A stretch of 64,000 nt of DNA from Ottelia alismoides (taxonomy: Eukaryota; Streptophyta; Magnoliopsida; Alismatales; Hydrocharitaceae): positions 1 to 64,000 of the forward strand of contig JAZKJV010004138.1 of assembly GCA_037367405.1 (NCBI GenBank), given 5' to 3'. How positions within the stretch are numbered: the stretch's first letter is position 1; every line of letters begins with the position of its first letter. A model generated the notes under the pieces. The model searched no databases. It was not told where the DNA came from and was given only the letters and a program-made list of their open reading frames with translations. Made by a program: the position numbers and the translations under genes. Positions 1-12,466 of this stretch are shown one piece after another.

Positions 1-20
1 TAGTTGTACAAAGTGTGTGG

Positions 21-25
21 ATTCC
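21..25. repeat. Target-site duplication of element A, left copy
   Basis: ATTCC lies directly before the TG of the left LTR and is repeated exactly at 11640-11644 after the right LTR. The 5-bp length is normal for a Ty3/gypsy integrase. Bases 1-20 are the continuation of element E, interrupted here. Confidence 0.9.
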
Positions 26-1780
26 TGATGATTACATTGCATAATTGATATAATATGATCAAATTATGTGAAGAACAACCTCAATATTTGACATATAATC
101 TCCAATTGCATACAATTCACATGTTATTTATTTCATATACACATCGGAGAAAACCATCTTAATTACTATAATCGACCAAACCTCTGCATAAATCAACATA
201 TCACAACTATATATGTGGACAAAATGATTTCAAAAATATCTAGATTCATATTATTTATGGATTCTATGGTGGGATTATATTTTACTAAAATTAAGGAAGA
301 TGCATACTAAATCACCAAGATATAACTTAAAATAATTATCTTCATGATCTAACAACTCATATTTTTTTATACGGAAAGGAGGATATAAAATTGTATTGGA
401 TTTATATTCACAACATTGAATTTTATCAATAGTCAAACACATTGTGCTATTCAAAATTGGCTCTACATTTTCCCTTAACATTTTATATTGGAAAGAAAAG
501 AGGAGGATGAATTGTGAAATTTTCCCACTCATGCACCCCATAATGGTCTCTCCCTTCCCCATGTGCATAGAGCCTCCTACGTACCCCACCTTCCCCATGC
601 ACACAATTCCCATGCACTTATAATCAATTTTTATCTTTATGTGCATGAAACTCTTTATGCATAGCCGCACATGACAAGTATAAAAAGGCACCCTCTCACT
701 CAATGCAACCCCTCTTCCTACCCGCTATCTCATATTCTCTCCCCTCCGACCATGCGTTCTCCCTCCCTACGCATATGTCTTCTCTATTGATAATCCATTT
801 TCCGCTAACGGCTCTCTCCTGCAGGTCTCATTCTCCCTGACGATCCCATCTATCTCTTGCCAAAGGCAACTCCTCCCTTGCAGCCATTCTTCGACGCACA
901 CATCCTCTTTCCCACAAGGCCAGCAGGCAGCGGTCAACAACCTTGACGCCGACCACCTTCCCCGCACACTCCAGCCCACATTCCCTTTGCGACGAGCAAC
1001 CTCTCTGCGGCTCCAGCAGGTCCACCCCGCGGCTTCTTCGTCCCCGCACGTGACTCGTGGACAACAACTTATCTTCCTCACTGAGCATGAGCAACCCACG
1101 TGCAAAGCTCCTCCTCTCACGCATTCCAGATCGTGACAACTTCCTTACGCACCTCCCCACTCCTGTGCAAGCCAGCAGCCGCCGTGATCGTCATTGCCAC
1201 CATTATCGTCACCATTTCGCATCTGGATAGAGAAAACACCTCCTTTCTCATTTCTTTTTATATCTCCCTTGCACTTTGTTGTGTTAGTAACTCTTGTTTA
1301 AGTTATATTTGATGAAACAACTATTTGGTAACATCCTTTATTTACTCTAGTTTGTTTCTCAACATATGCAATCTAGATCTCATATCTCATTATTCTCTCT
1401 TGAAACATTGTAAGTGTCATCTCGTTTCCTCCATCTTAATTTACGATTGAGCTTCTATTTTCTTATTTAGTTGCACTCATGCCCACATTTGTTTACTTTG
1501 AGTTCTAAGAAATATTTTTACCATAGATTGCATTTTTTCTTTAAGATTTCATAATTTTTTCTCTTATCGCCATGGAGTAGATTTGATTTAAGTTTGAAAG
1601 AAGAACAAATATTGCAAATTTGCTTGGTCCCTGTGGATTCGATCCTCTACTTGCTGCTTACAATTTTTTGTAATCCGACCATGCTTGTAGTTGTAATTTT
1701 ATTTGTTTGATTGCGGTTTTTCGTAGAACAACAACAGACATAGTAAATATCTTTTTAAAATGCGAAAAATCGTGTCAACA
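26..1780 (+). repeat. Element A 5' LTR
   Basis: 1755 bp, matching the 3' LTR at 9890-11639 over its whole length. In the first 230 bp I count by eye roughly ten substitutions plus one gap of about 20 bp. Bases 720-1210 are GC-rich and hold apparent minus-strand ORFs that recur in the 3' LTR. I treat these as LTR sequence, not genes. Confidence 0.95.
679..688 (+). promoter_or_regulatory. Probable TATA box of element A LTR
   Basis: TATAAAAAGG, followed by a pyrimidine-rich stretch suited to transcription start. The 3' LTR has TATAAAGA at the matching place (10523-10530). The role is inferred from position and sequence. Confidence 0.55.
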
Positions 1781-1782
1781 TT

Positions 1783-1802
1783 TAGGCGCCTGTTGCTGGG
1801 GA
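1783..1802 (+). other. Element A primer-binding site (tRNA-Asp type, degenerate)
   Basis: Two bases after the LTR, TAGGCGCCTGTTGCTGGGGA resembles the plant Athila/Tat primer site TGGCGCCGTTGCCGGGGA, which is complementary to the 3' end of tRNA-Asp. It carries several substitutions and an extra base, in keeping with decay. Confidence 0.8.
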
Positions 1803-2641
1803 TTAGGCAATATTTGCAATTTTTTCTTCATTCCTAACTTATTTTTGATATTCTAATCCGTGCAAATTTTTTTATTTCAGGTACTTGAACTCCGAAAAAG
1901 AAAAATGAAGATCCATGCATTTTTTACCAAACTTGTAATTTGTTTTAACTAGAAAATTTTTATAATCTTAATTTCTCCCCCTTCTCGAAAAAGCTCGCCA
2001 TCAGCAGGATAAAACATTACGGATTTAGCGCTAGAAGTGCAGGCACTGTGAGATTCCTTTTTCACTTAGGCATTTTAAGATTTACATTTCTTGCATTTGT
2101 TTACGCATCGAATTAAATCGAAAAAAAATAAAAAAAGAGTTCTTGATTGCATCATCTCTGTGGTCTTCTCCCTCTGATAACTTAATTCAAAGACCACCAA
2201 AATTGTGCTTGATCACATTAAAAAGATAAGCTTGAAAGATCACCGCAGTGATCCGAGCTAAAGCGAACAAAAAATTTTGAATGCTTGTTTGATGCACATG
2301 GTCAATGACACAAAACTCACAAGCACATAGAACCTTAGAATAGAGACAAAAATCCCTGGTGCTATGTGGGATTGCAGAGAGAAATCGTAACTCCTCGACG
2401 CGTTGGGCACATGTTCTTGTGGGAAGAACATATCCTCGATCTGAGTACCGCACCCTTGATCCCCCAGCCAGATTAAGACATCGATTTCTCGCAATCTTCC
2501 ACACCCACCTCTTCATTAAGGACTATTAAATTCTCTGATAACATTTGTTGAATCACTAAATTAAAATTGAAAAGATAACCGTCCCGCGGTAAGTTTTGTG
2601 TGGTTGGTGAATCAACAACTTGTCTGGTATTTGTGTTGCGT
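1803..2641 (+). other. Element A untranslated leader
   Basis: About 840 bp between the primer site and the first usable ATG of gag. I see no gene here. The minus-strand frames at 2187-2516 match nothing I recognise. Confidence 0.7.
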
Positions 2642-4241
2642 ATGCTAGGTTGGAAATCTCTAAAAAAACCATTGCAACAACTATTAGATTATGACCCAGT
2701 CAATAAATCAAAATCCGACCCACCGCCTTCAACTGAGAAACTTGAAGATTCACCCGACCTAGGAGAAATGGGAGAAGAAAATCGACCTAACCCCATGGAC
2801 CTTATTTTGCATCAGCTGCAACTTTTGAGAGAGGAAAATGCGACGATCTGCCACACCATAGCTCCTCTCATCTGACCACCACCCATAAACATACACTATA
2901 ACCCTGGTGCAGAAGACTTAGTCCATTGGGTCCAGATTCCACCTGAAGTAGGAGACTTTGAAATAAAGCCAGCATCCCTCTCCTTAATTTCAAAATACTA
3001 CAGAAATGAGACTGAAGACCCCTTTCTTCACATCCAAGACTTCCGATCTGCCTATGACACAATGGGCATCCCTGGGGTGGAAAAGGAATACATCTATATG
3101 AAAGCCTTCCCATACTCACTGAAATAAAGAGCACTCCAATGGCTTCAGAATTATGGAACCCCTCTCACTTTCATGGGATGTCTTAAGGGAAGCCTTCATC
3201 AAGAAATACTTCCCAATAGGAAAAACAAACGTCCTGAGACAAGACATATCATCTTTCACCCAAAAGAACAAAGAACCCATTCACGAAGCCTGGGAACGTT
3301 TTAAGTAACTTCAAAGGAAATGCCCTCATCATGCGATCCCCAAATGGAAATTAGTTCAGATATTTTATGAGGGCATAGACACATCATTTAAGAGAGTGAT
3401 CGATGGCTCCTGTGATGGAAATTATATCAGCCACGATGAACATTTTTTACGGAGTTTATTTGAAAACATGGCCGATAATTCAGTTAATAGCTCCTCCATT
3501 GAACAATATGGCGGGAATATGAGATCAGTCATCATAATCGATCATGAGAGATCTCCCAGTGAATCATCCAAGGAAAATTATGATAAATGGGAAACCCTCT
3601 CCAAGCAAATGGATCTCATGACCCAAGTAATCGGTAACTTGGCTCTGAATAAAGTCTCGAACAATATCTGCAAGGTCATGTCTAATCCTAATGTTCAAGA
3701 ATTTGGTCATGTACCATTCACAAACGACCAAGAAATGACTCCCGAGACTGTTTACTGGATTCAAAGAAATCAAGGATGGTCATACTCAAACACCCAAAAT
3801 ACGGGATGGAGAGAACAATCAATTAATGGGTGGAATGGACAACACAACTATCATTTCCAGAATCATACCCAACCTAGACAACTGATAGCACCACCAGTGA
3901 CCCAATCACCCACCACTGCTGTAAATTTTGATGCCTTGGCTCAAGCGATACAACAACTTGCCATAGCACAGCAACAGGCCACTGAAGCTCAATAGGAAGC
4001 CAACTCTGAGAATGCCTGACAATTTGCTAAGATCAGGTCTTACATCCCAGCCTTATCATCTCAACCTCTGCCAAATTCCAACACCAATAAGGCTAGCTCA
4101 TATGTAGTACTCTAAACTCCACCACCTGCCGGGTCTTTCACTTTACCACCTGGTTTCCAAAATCAAAATCAAGGATTTTTCACACCTCGCAAGACCAGTA
4201 ATTCAAACCAAGGGAACACACAACAGCAGCCTAGGAATCAA
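2642..4241 (+). pseudogene. gag: Element A gag (broken)
   Basis: Gag forms the particle that packages the element's RNA. The first reasonable start is the ATG at 2642 (MLGWKSLKKP). A stop at 2872-2874, another near 3124, a frameshift near 3170 and a stop in ERFK*LQ near 3304 break the frame. The Retrotrans_gag core is clear across frames: FLHIQDF and ALQWLQNYG before the shift, then EAFIKKYFPIGKT and EAWERFK. Bases 3396-3995 are a Gln/Asn-rich C-terminal part ending in a stop. Bases 3996-4241 continue as a linker with further stops into the pol frame, so gag and pol were probably one reading frame, as in Athila elements. No CCHC zinc knuckle is seen. Confidence 0.85.
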
Positions 4242-7200
4242 GTGAGTTTCAAAACACCAACCTGTCCCAACCAAACCACCAATGTTGTAACTCTTCGTAG
4301 CGGGAAAACCACATCTGCTCACACTACCTCACAGACCATTGAGAATCACATCGAAGAGGAAGAGGACATTAACAATGACGAGGAACAAACCGAGATCCCC
4401 ACCCCTCCGCCTTCTTCCCCGACCATAACCATCCCCTTTCCTGAAGCTCTTCGTAAGAAAACCAGCAGATCATCCACTATTGATCCGGAGTTAGAAAAGT
4501 TATTTTCAGACATTGTCATTGAAATTCCACTCCTGAAAGCCCTCGAGCAAGTTCCAATCTTCTCCCGCTTCTTGAAGGAAAAATGCACACCAAAACGGAA
4601 ATCCAAGGGAAAGAATAAAAAGGACAATGAATATATTGATAAACATGTGCTCCCTCGAGCAACATCCAATGCCATCTCCCAATTCCTGCCCACTAAAAAG
4701 AAAGGTCCAGGAGCTCCTCTAGTTAGATGCACAGTTGGTGAATTAACCTTCGAGTGCACCCTGCTAGATAATAGTGCTTCCATCAATCTCCTCCCTACTG
4801 CTATTCTGGAACAATTTGACTTAGGAAAGTTGAAACCTGTGTCGATGATTTTACAAATGGCTGATTGTTCTGTGAAACGACCAAGAGGAATACTTGAGGA
4901 TGTGATAGTTGATGTCCAAGGCCACCAATTCCCGGTTGATTTTTTTGTGATGGATATGGATCAAGCTAATGCACTGAGTGAGACACCCATCATACTTGGA
5001 CAACCATTCTCGGCCACCGCTAAGGCGCATTTTGATTATGAGGATGTGAGAGTAGAATTTAAAATCAGTGGTAAAGTCATTCCTGTTGATCTCGTTGCTC
5101 CTACTTCTGTTGACTCTGAAATTGAGGACTGTGGTTGGATAAAGAATTGTGATGGTCTTGACATACAAAATGATTTTGCCCCTATCCACCTTTCCAAAGA
5201 CACTTTGGAGGTTAGTCTGAACACCTTTAGATCCACTTATAAGGACATCTTTCATGAAATTGATACATACAATCTGAACCTCGCACTCGAAGCTCCACCA
5301 TGCCCTCTCATCGGACAAGAAATTGATGAGCTTGATAACGCCTGGGACACACTAAACTCCAAACTTGCATTGACATCATCCATGATCATGCCCATGATGG
5401 AGCCACCTTTTGAGACCATTTCATTGATAGAGGCATTAAAAGAAACTACACCTCTGATTCCACCAACACCCATTGTCGAATTGAAATCCCTACCCCAAGA
5501 TCTGAAGTATGCATTCCTTGATTACACACACACTCTACCAGTCATCATCAATGCCAACCTAGATCATACTCAAGAAAGCCAACTCATGGAAGTGTTGAAA
5601 AGAAATTCCCAGGCTATTGGATGGAAGATAACCGATCTGAAAGGGATAAGCCCAACATTTTGCACATACCACATATACTTGGAGAATGATAGCAAACCCT
5701 CTAGGGAAATGCAGAGACGATTAAATCCTAATCTATGAGAGGTTGTGAAGAATGAAATATACAAGTGGTCAAGTGCTGGCATCATTTATCTAATTGCTGA
5801 TAGTCCTTGTACTAGTCCTCTCCAGGTTATCCCCAAGAAAGCTGGATTAACAATTGTAAAGAATGAAAAAAGAGAGGACATACCTACTCGAGTAGCAACA
5901 TCTTGGAGAGTCTTTGTTGATTACAGAAAGCTCAATAAGGCTACACGGAAAGACCATTTCCCACTACCATTCATTGATCAAATCATCGAGAGGTTAGCCG
6001 GAAAAGATTTTTTTTACTTTTTGGATGGATATTCCAGATATAACCAAGTAGCTATAGCACCAGAGGATCAAGACAAAACCACCTTCATCTATACTTTTGG
6101 GACTTATCCATTCTGACGGATGCCTTTCGGATTATGTAATGCCCCAACAACTTTTCAAAGGTGTATGATGGGAATCTTTGCAGATATGATCGGAGATTTC
6201 ATGGAGGTATTTATGGATGATTTTTCACTTTTTGGAAACTCTTTTGAGGAGATACTTGGCTTTTTGGATAGAGTATTGCAAAAATGCATTGAAGTAAATT
6301 TGATATTATCTTAGGAAAAATCACATTTCATGGTGAGACAAGGGATTGTTCAAGGGTATATTGTATCAAAGAAAGGATGGAGGTAGATCCTTCAAATATC
6401 GAGACAATCACTCATCTGGGCCCATCTGTTATCATCAAAGGAGTTCGATCCTTCCTAGGTCACGTCGGTTTTTACCGCTGATTTATCAAGGATTTCTCAA
6501 AAATCTCCCGTCCGCTCACCAAACTACTCAAAAAGGACCAAGATTTCACATTCACCAAAGAAGCATTTGGGTCCTTCATTATACTAAAGAAAATCATCAC
6601 TGAAGCACCCATACTACAGCCCTTTGATTGGAATTGTGAATTTGAAATCATGTGTGATGCTTCTGATTATGTTGTTGGGGTAGTATTGGGTCAAAGGAAA
6701 AATGGAAAATCATATATCATCCACTATGTCAACAAAACTCTGGATTATGCCTAAAAGAACTACACTATGACTGAGAAAGAACTGCTGGCGGTGGTATTTT
6801 CACTAGAGAAGTTTCGATCTTACGTCTTAGGATCCCACATCATAATCCTCACAGACCACTCTGCTCTGAAATACCTCTTCAGAAAGAAAGATGCCAAGCC
6901 TGACTCATTAGGTGGGTATTACTGCTCCAAGAATTCGACTTGGAAATTCGAGACAAAGCTGGAGCAAAGAATGTTGTGGCCGATCACCTGTAAAGACTCC
7001 CTCCATCAATAAAAAACACAATCCTAATTTCTAAGCATTTCCCATATGAGATATAATGTCTGTCTCTCAACTCCCTTGGTACGCCGACATCGTAAATTAC
7101 CTCGTCACTTCTACATTTCCTGATGACTGGCCAAGACACAAGAAAGACAAAACCAAAGCTCAAGCCCGATACTACCACTGGGAAGATCTGTTACTCTTTA

Positions 7201-8358
7201 AAGAGGGTATCGATTTGATCTGGAGATGATGTATCCTTGAAACTGAAGTCACTAGTGTCCTATCTCATTGTCACACCTCTGGGTGTGGAGGACACCATTC
7301 AGGAAAGCGTACAACCGCTAAGGTCTTACAATGTCGTTTCTACTGGACCATACTCTTTAAAGATGCACATCATTTTGCCCAGTCTTGTCATGCTTGTCAG
7401 ACCAATGGAATAATGACCCGAGGCAACATGATGCCCCTCTAACCTGTGCACATAGTCGAAATCGTTGATACTTGGGGAATAGACTTCATGGGACCTTTCA
7501 CCACCTCACAAGGCTATCAACATATCCTACTCGTCGTTGACTACGTGTCCCGTTGGGTTGAAGCCATTCCCACTCACATTACTGATAGCGCCACTGTTGT
7601 CAAATTCTTGACCAACCTTTCTCTCAATTTGGATTACCAAAGGTGGTCATTAGTGATGGTGGAACCCACTTCCTGAATGCTTCAGTAAAGAATCTACTTA
7701 AGAAGAATGGAGTCGAACACCGTATCTCAACTTCCTATCACCCACAAACAAATAGAATGGCTGAACTGTCAAAACAAAGAAATCAAAACCATACTCTAGA
7801 AAATTGTTCGCTCTGATCGAAAAGACTGTTCCCAACACTTTCCATCTGCTCTCTGGGCCTACCGTACAACCTTTCGTACACCCTTAGGAATGAGCCCCAC
7901 TGATTAGTCTATGGAAAACCATGGCATTTACCCGTTGAGATGCATCATAAGTCACTCTGGGCAATAAAGAAATGCCATTTGGATTATGATGAGACTGAAA
8001 AAAGAAGATTATTGGATTTGGCTGAATTGGAAGAATTACGATCACAAGCCTATGATAAAAACATGCTATACAAAGAGAAAATCAAGCTGTGGCATGATGC
8101 TAACTTTTCGAGGAAAACATTCCAAAAAATTAAAAAGAATGGCTATTTGATGCAAAACTGAAGTTATTTCCAAGAAAACTGAGACCGAAATGAAATGGAT
8201 CATACACTGTAGCTCAAGTCTTCGATAATGGCTCGATAGAAATTTCTGACCAAAATACTAAAGACACTTTTAGAGTCAATGGTCAAAGACTAAAACCTGT
8301 TGTTGAACCATCTGGTCCCATGCCTGTTTGTGCAACATACCTTCTACACGAACAATAA
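4242..8358 (+). pseudogene. pol: Element A pol: protease, RT, RNase H, integrase (broken)
   Basis: The polyprotein copies the RNA genome and inserts the DNA. The longest open part (4242-5738) begins with the VVTLRSGK linker and carries an aspartic protease of retroviral type. Its active site reads LLDNSASINLLP, with Ser where the catalytic loop should have Gly. RT follows from about 5500: WRVFVDYRKLNKAT, FPLPFIDQ, FFYFLDGYS, PFGLCNAP and the catalytic VFMDDF at 6210-6221. RNase H reads FEIMCDASDY and LTDHSALKYL (6640-6890). Integrase has a partial HHCC zinc region near 7370, WGIDFMGPF near 7470, a second catalytic Asp in ISDGG near 7650 and a NRMAELS segment with the Glu near 7760. A degraded GPY-like end reads FRVNGQRLKP before the stop at 8356-8358. 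At least six stops or shifts make it inactive. Confidence 0.9.
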
Positions 8359-9854
8359 GCAGTATACATCGCCGAGCTGAGGTGTTAAATCATGCACTCT
8401 CGTGAGCATATCCTCACATGTATCTTTTCTTCTTATTTCTCACATGTTTATTTCATTGCATTGCATTAGATAAGTATGGAGGTACACCTCTTTACTAAAA
8501 AAATCACAAAACAAAAACACAAAAAAATCTTGCCCACCCAGTCCGATGGTCCTTTTGTTCACCATGAGGACATGATTTTTGATAAGCTGGGGGGGTGTCG
8601 ACATGTTTTCAAAATATCTTTGCCAAAAAAAAAGAGAGAGAAAATACCAAAAATATGGCCTTCCCAATTTTGTTGAGAAAACAGATCTTCGCTACATAGA
8701 TTATAGACTGAGACTGAGTTGACCCTAATCCACTTAATTTCATTAGAATTTCACTAAGCATGAGTTTTTTAGCTTTCTTCAGGTCCATATGGACTTTATT
8801 CTCTCTGTTCCACTGACTCTACTGGTGAATGAACTTCTGTATCTAACTAGATCACCTGAGCAACTAGTAGCACTCTTAAACTCTTCAGTAGATATTAAGA
8901 AACTGCACATTGCACTTAGCTTGATTGAGTTTATTTTACAAGATACAATTACAATCGAGTTGAGGAGTTGTCCTCTTGGTTGTGTCAATGCTTGAACCTT
9001 GTCTATAGTCAGTGAAGAAACTTGACTTAGGAGCAACATGATCTCTCTAGTCTAAGTATGTCAGCAAATAAGCCAGTATCATGCTTCCAAAGTCAATATT
9101 AAGCCGATACTACCTTTGATGACAAACCCAAAATAAAAACACCACAAAAAGGCATATCACAATACAAAAGAATGCCAAAAACCACAAATCATGCAAAGAT
9201 GTGCGAAGCAAAAGCAATGAAAGAAGACTACCAAATAACCCTTCTCCACCAACAAGCCGTGATAGCAGCCCAATGATGTTACCTAATTTCTTAAAAGAAG
9301 CCCAAGGTTATGCTCTGCAAAAGGAAAAGAATGAGAGCAACGGACCAAAGCGGTCTACGGAAAACCCCAAAAATTAAGTCCCATTCTCCAATGAATTATG
9401 ACCTATTTTTCTATGCTGACATACTTGGGTAAGAAGAGAATATGCCTGAATTCAGGTAAGGACTGAGGCTATATGTGTAGGGAATCATTCGGTACCTTGA
9501 TAGATTGTGTTATTAGCTCGTTCTCTTGACGCACGATAGCTAAAACAACACTAAAAAATATTTATATCCATTCGAAGTCAAAGAGAATACATGTTTCTTA
9601 GGGATGAGCTGACCTGATCGACCTTCTGAAACGATGTCTGATTTTATTGGAACTAAGAGGCAGTTGAAACTACAAAACTCAAGTCAAGCCGACAATTCTA
9701 ACAAATCATTAATCCATGGGTCGACTCTACTGAAGTTTGTGTATTTGTGTGGTTAGGATCTTAAAACTCGAGATTTTGTGGGTATGTCTGCTGCAAACCT
9801 CACCCAATCTATCTTGCCTATTTTCCTTGTCCTTCATTATTACTTATCTTATTC
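8359..9854 (+). other. Element A 3' non-coding region
   Basis: About 1.5 kb between the pol stop and the terminal PPT. Athila elements can carry an env-like frame here. The best open frame (8789-8995, 68 codons) shows no signal peptide or clear membrane helix, so I do not call env. It contains an internal G-run described separately. Confidence 0.6.
8584..8598 (+). other. Internal PPT-like tract of element A
   Basis: AAGCTGGGGGGGTG lies about 1.3 kb before the true terminal PPT and is followed by TGTCGACATG, which starts with the TG expected of an LTR. It may be a second plus-strand primer or a vestigial LTR boundary. The role is inferred. Confidence 0.4.
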
Positions 9855-9889
9855 TTGCTCGAGACTAGCAAGATTTAAGTATGGGGGTG
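9855..9889 (+). other. Element A terminal hairpin and PPT
   Basis: TTGCT (9855-9859) pairs with AGCAA (9867-9871). The PPT AAGTATGGGGGTG follows and abuts the TG of the 3' LTR at 9890. The PPT primes plus-strand DNA synthesis. The hairpin-then-PPT order recurs in elements B and C. Confidence 0.75.
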
Positions 9890-11639
9890 TGATGATTACA
9901 TTGTATATTGATATAATATGATCAATATTCGACATATAATCTCTAATTGCATACAATTCACATGTTATTTATTCCATATACACATCGGAGAAAACCATCT
10001 TAATTACACATAATCGACCAAACCTCTGCATAAATCAACAGATTACAACTATATATGTGGACAAATGATTTCAAAAATATCTAGTTGCATATTATTTATG
10101 GATTTTATGGTGGGATTATATTTTACTAAAATTAAGGAAGATCCATACTAAATCACCAAGATTTAACTTAAAAATAATTATCTTCATGATCTGACAACTC
10201 ATATTGTTTTCTATACAATGAGGAGGATATAAAATTGTATTGGATTTATATTCATGATATTGAATTTTATCAATAGTCAAACACATTGTGCTATTCAAAA
10301 TTGGATCTACATTTTCCCTTAACATTTTATATTGGAAAGAAAAGAGGAGGATGAATTATGTAATTTTCCCACTCATGCACCCCATAATGGTCTCTCCCTT
10401 CCCCATGTGCATAGAGCCTCCTACGTACCCCACCTTCCCCATACACACAATTCCCATGTACATATTATCAATTTTTATCTTTATGTGCATGAATCTCTTT
10501 ATGCATAGCCGCACATGACAAATATAAAGAGGCACCCTCTCCCTCAACGCAACCCCTCTTCCCTACCCGCTATCTCATATTCTCTCCCCTCTGACCAAGC
10601 GTTCTCCCTGCCTACGCATATGTCTTCTCTCTTGATAATCCATTTTCCCGCTAACGTTTCTCTCTGCAGGCCTCATTCTCCCTGACGATCCCATCTATCT
10701 CTTGCCAAAGGCACCTCCTCCCATGCGGCCAGCAGCTCGAGTATTTCTTCGACATGCGCATTCTCTTCCCACAAGGCCAGCAGCCAACGGTCAACAACCT
10801 TGACGCCGGCCACCTTCCCCGCGTACTCCAGCCCACGTTCCTTCGCGACGAGCAACCTCTCCGCGGCTCCAGCAGCTCCAGCCCGCGGCTTCTTCGTCCC
10901 CGCACGTGACTCGTGGCCAGAAACTTCTCTTCTCCAAGAGCGTGCGCAACCCGCGTGCAAAGCTCCTCCTCTCACGCATTCCAGCTCGCGACAAATTCCT
11001 TACGCACCTCCCCATGCTCCTGTGCAAGCCAGCAAACCCACGTGATCGTCGTCGCCGCCATTATCGTCACCATTTCGTATCGGGATAGAGAAGCACCTCC
11101 TTCTCATTTCCTTTTACATCTCCCTTGCACTTTGTTGTGTTAGTAACTCTTGTTTAAGTTAAATTTGATGAAACAACTATTTGGTAACATCCTTTATTTA
11201 CTCTAGTTTGTTTCTCAACATATGCAATCCAGATCTCATATTTCATTATTATCTCTTGAAACATTGCAAGTGTCATCTCGTTTTCTCCATCTTAATTTGC
11301 GATTGAGCCTCTGTTTTCTTATTTAGTTGTACTCATGCTCACATTTGTTTACTTTGAGTTCTAAGAAATATTTTCACTATAGATTACATTTTCTCTTTAA
11401 GATTTAATAATTTTTTCTCTCATCGCCATGAAGTAAGATTTGATTTAAGTTTGAAAGAAAAACAACTATCGCAAATTTGCTTGGTCCCTGTGGATTCGAT
11501 CCTCTACTTGCCGCTTACAATTTTTCTGTAATCCGACCATGCTTGTAGTTGTAATTTTATTTGTTTGATTGCGATTTTTCGTGGAACAACAACAACGTGG
11601 TAAAATTATATTTTTAAAACGTGAAAAATCATGCATACA
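9890..11639 (+). repeat. Element A 3' LTR
   Basis: 1750 bp, matching the 5' LTR, starting TGATGATTAC and ending in ACA directly before the ATTCC duplication. A TATA-like site lies at 10523-10530. Confidence 0.95.
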
Positions 11640-11644
11640 ATTCC
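11640..11644. repeat. Target-site duplication of element A, right copy
   Basis: ATTCC, identical to 21-25. Confidence 0.9.
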
Positions 11645-12466
11645 CTAATGTTCGCTTGATTTTCAACATCAAATTTACTCATGGTGTTCCCCACTTTCAT
11701 ACCCAGGATGGCAGAAATTGAGTGCAATATTTGAGTGACATCTCTCAACTTGTTACCAAATGATTCATTTTCTCAATAAGTCTCGAAATATCATCCTCCA
11801 TAAAGTTCTCATGACAAATCATGGGAGAAATCTATTAGTTGGAGGGTACTACTGATAACTTGGGATCTCATACTCAACATATCTAGACTTTGGCATGTAA
11901 TTCTGGGTCGAGTTTGGATCATCTGTGTGGCAGATATTTGTCGGAGCCTCATGAAAAGGAGTCAATGAATGAGGGACTGGTAAGTCTAGCTCATGAGTCC
12001 AATCCTGTGAATGTGTAGGCTATCTAAATAGCTGGTATGAGAGCTGGTCAATGTAAGCTTGATCGCTAAAGTCAATCAAGTCTGGGAAATCATGATGTGC
12101 AGGCCTCTCTATTCGGGTTGTTCGATGGACCAAGTTGTACCCCAAAGTCTAGTTAGGATGTGTATGTATGATTCGTTGACTTGTTCCAAAAGTTATATGA
12201 GAATCAAATGAGGGGTGTGGGGGTAGGTAATTCTGCCCGATAGTCATATGTCAATCATCCATCTCAACAATGGCTTACTCTTCAAATGGTTCGTTGATTC
12301 CAGCAAGCTCTCAAGAATAAGAACAATCAGCCCAAGATGGAAGTGAGTTTGGGGTGTGAGAATATGGGGTAGGTGAGAAATACAAAGAAGTGGAGAAGTC
12401 AGTCAAAGTTATGACTTCATAATCGGGGTGAGAAGGAGAAAAGAAGGGTGGTTGTGGAGAAACCAT
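11645..12466 (-). pseudogene. gag: Element E gag N-terminal part (broken)
   Basis: A plausible start ATG is at 12466-12464, giving MVSPQPPFFSPSHPDYEV and a Pro/Ser-rich stretch of about 46 codons to a stop near 12316. Further coding-like stretches in more than one frame, with stops between them, continue to 11645, where element A begins. The protein is not recognisable by sequence. The call rests on its place just after a leader homologous to that of element B. Confidence 0.55.

Larger units (their letters stand above)
26..11639 (+). mobile_element. Element A: full-length Athila-like Ty3/gypsy retrotransposon
   Basis: Complete but decayed element of 11.6 kb. Order: LTR, degenerate tRNA-Asp-type primer site, leader, gag, protease, reverse transcriptase (RT), RNase H, integrase, about 1.5 kb of non-coding sequence, PPT, LTR. 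The integrase-after-RT order defines Ty3/gypsy. The motif VVTLRSGK between gag and protease, the long coding region and the long 3' non-coding region suggest the Athila/Tat branch. The LTRs start TGATGATTAC and end in ACA, and an exact 5-bp duplication flanks them. It interrupts the gag region of minus-strand element E. Many stops and frameshifts make it non-autonomous now. Confidence 0.95.

Noticed and set aside
767..1160. Two minus-strand frames of 110-117 codons in the element A LTR
   Set aside because: Similar frames appear in the 3' LTR (10651-11027) with different lengths and breaks. They are opposite in strand to the promoter and match no known protein.
1783..1802. Primer sites considered as tRNA gene fragments
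   Set aside because: They match only the 3' end complement of tRNA-Asp or tRNA-iMet and sit directly after LTR ends. No cloverleaf is present.
4346..4786. 146-codon minus-strand frame opposite the element A protease
   Set aside because: A shadow of the plus-strand coding frame; the plus frame carries the protease motifs.
8789..8995. Possible env-like frame of element A
   Set aside because: Only 68 codons, no signal peptide, membrane helix or cleavage site, and not matched in B or C.
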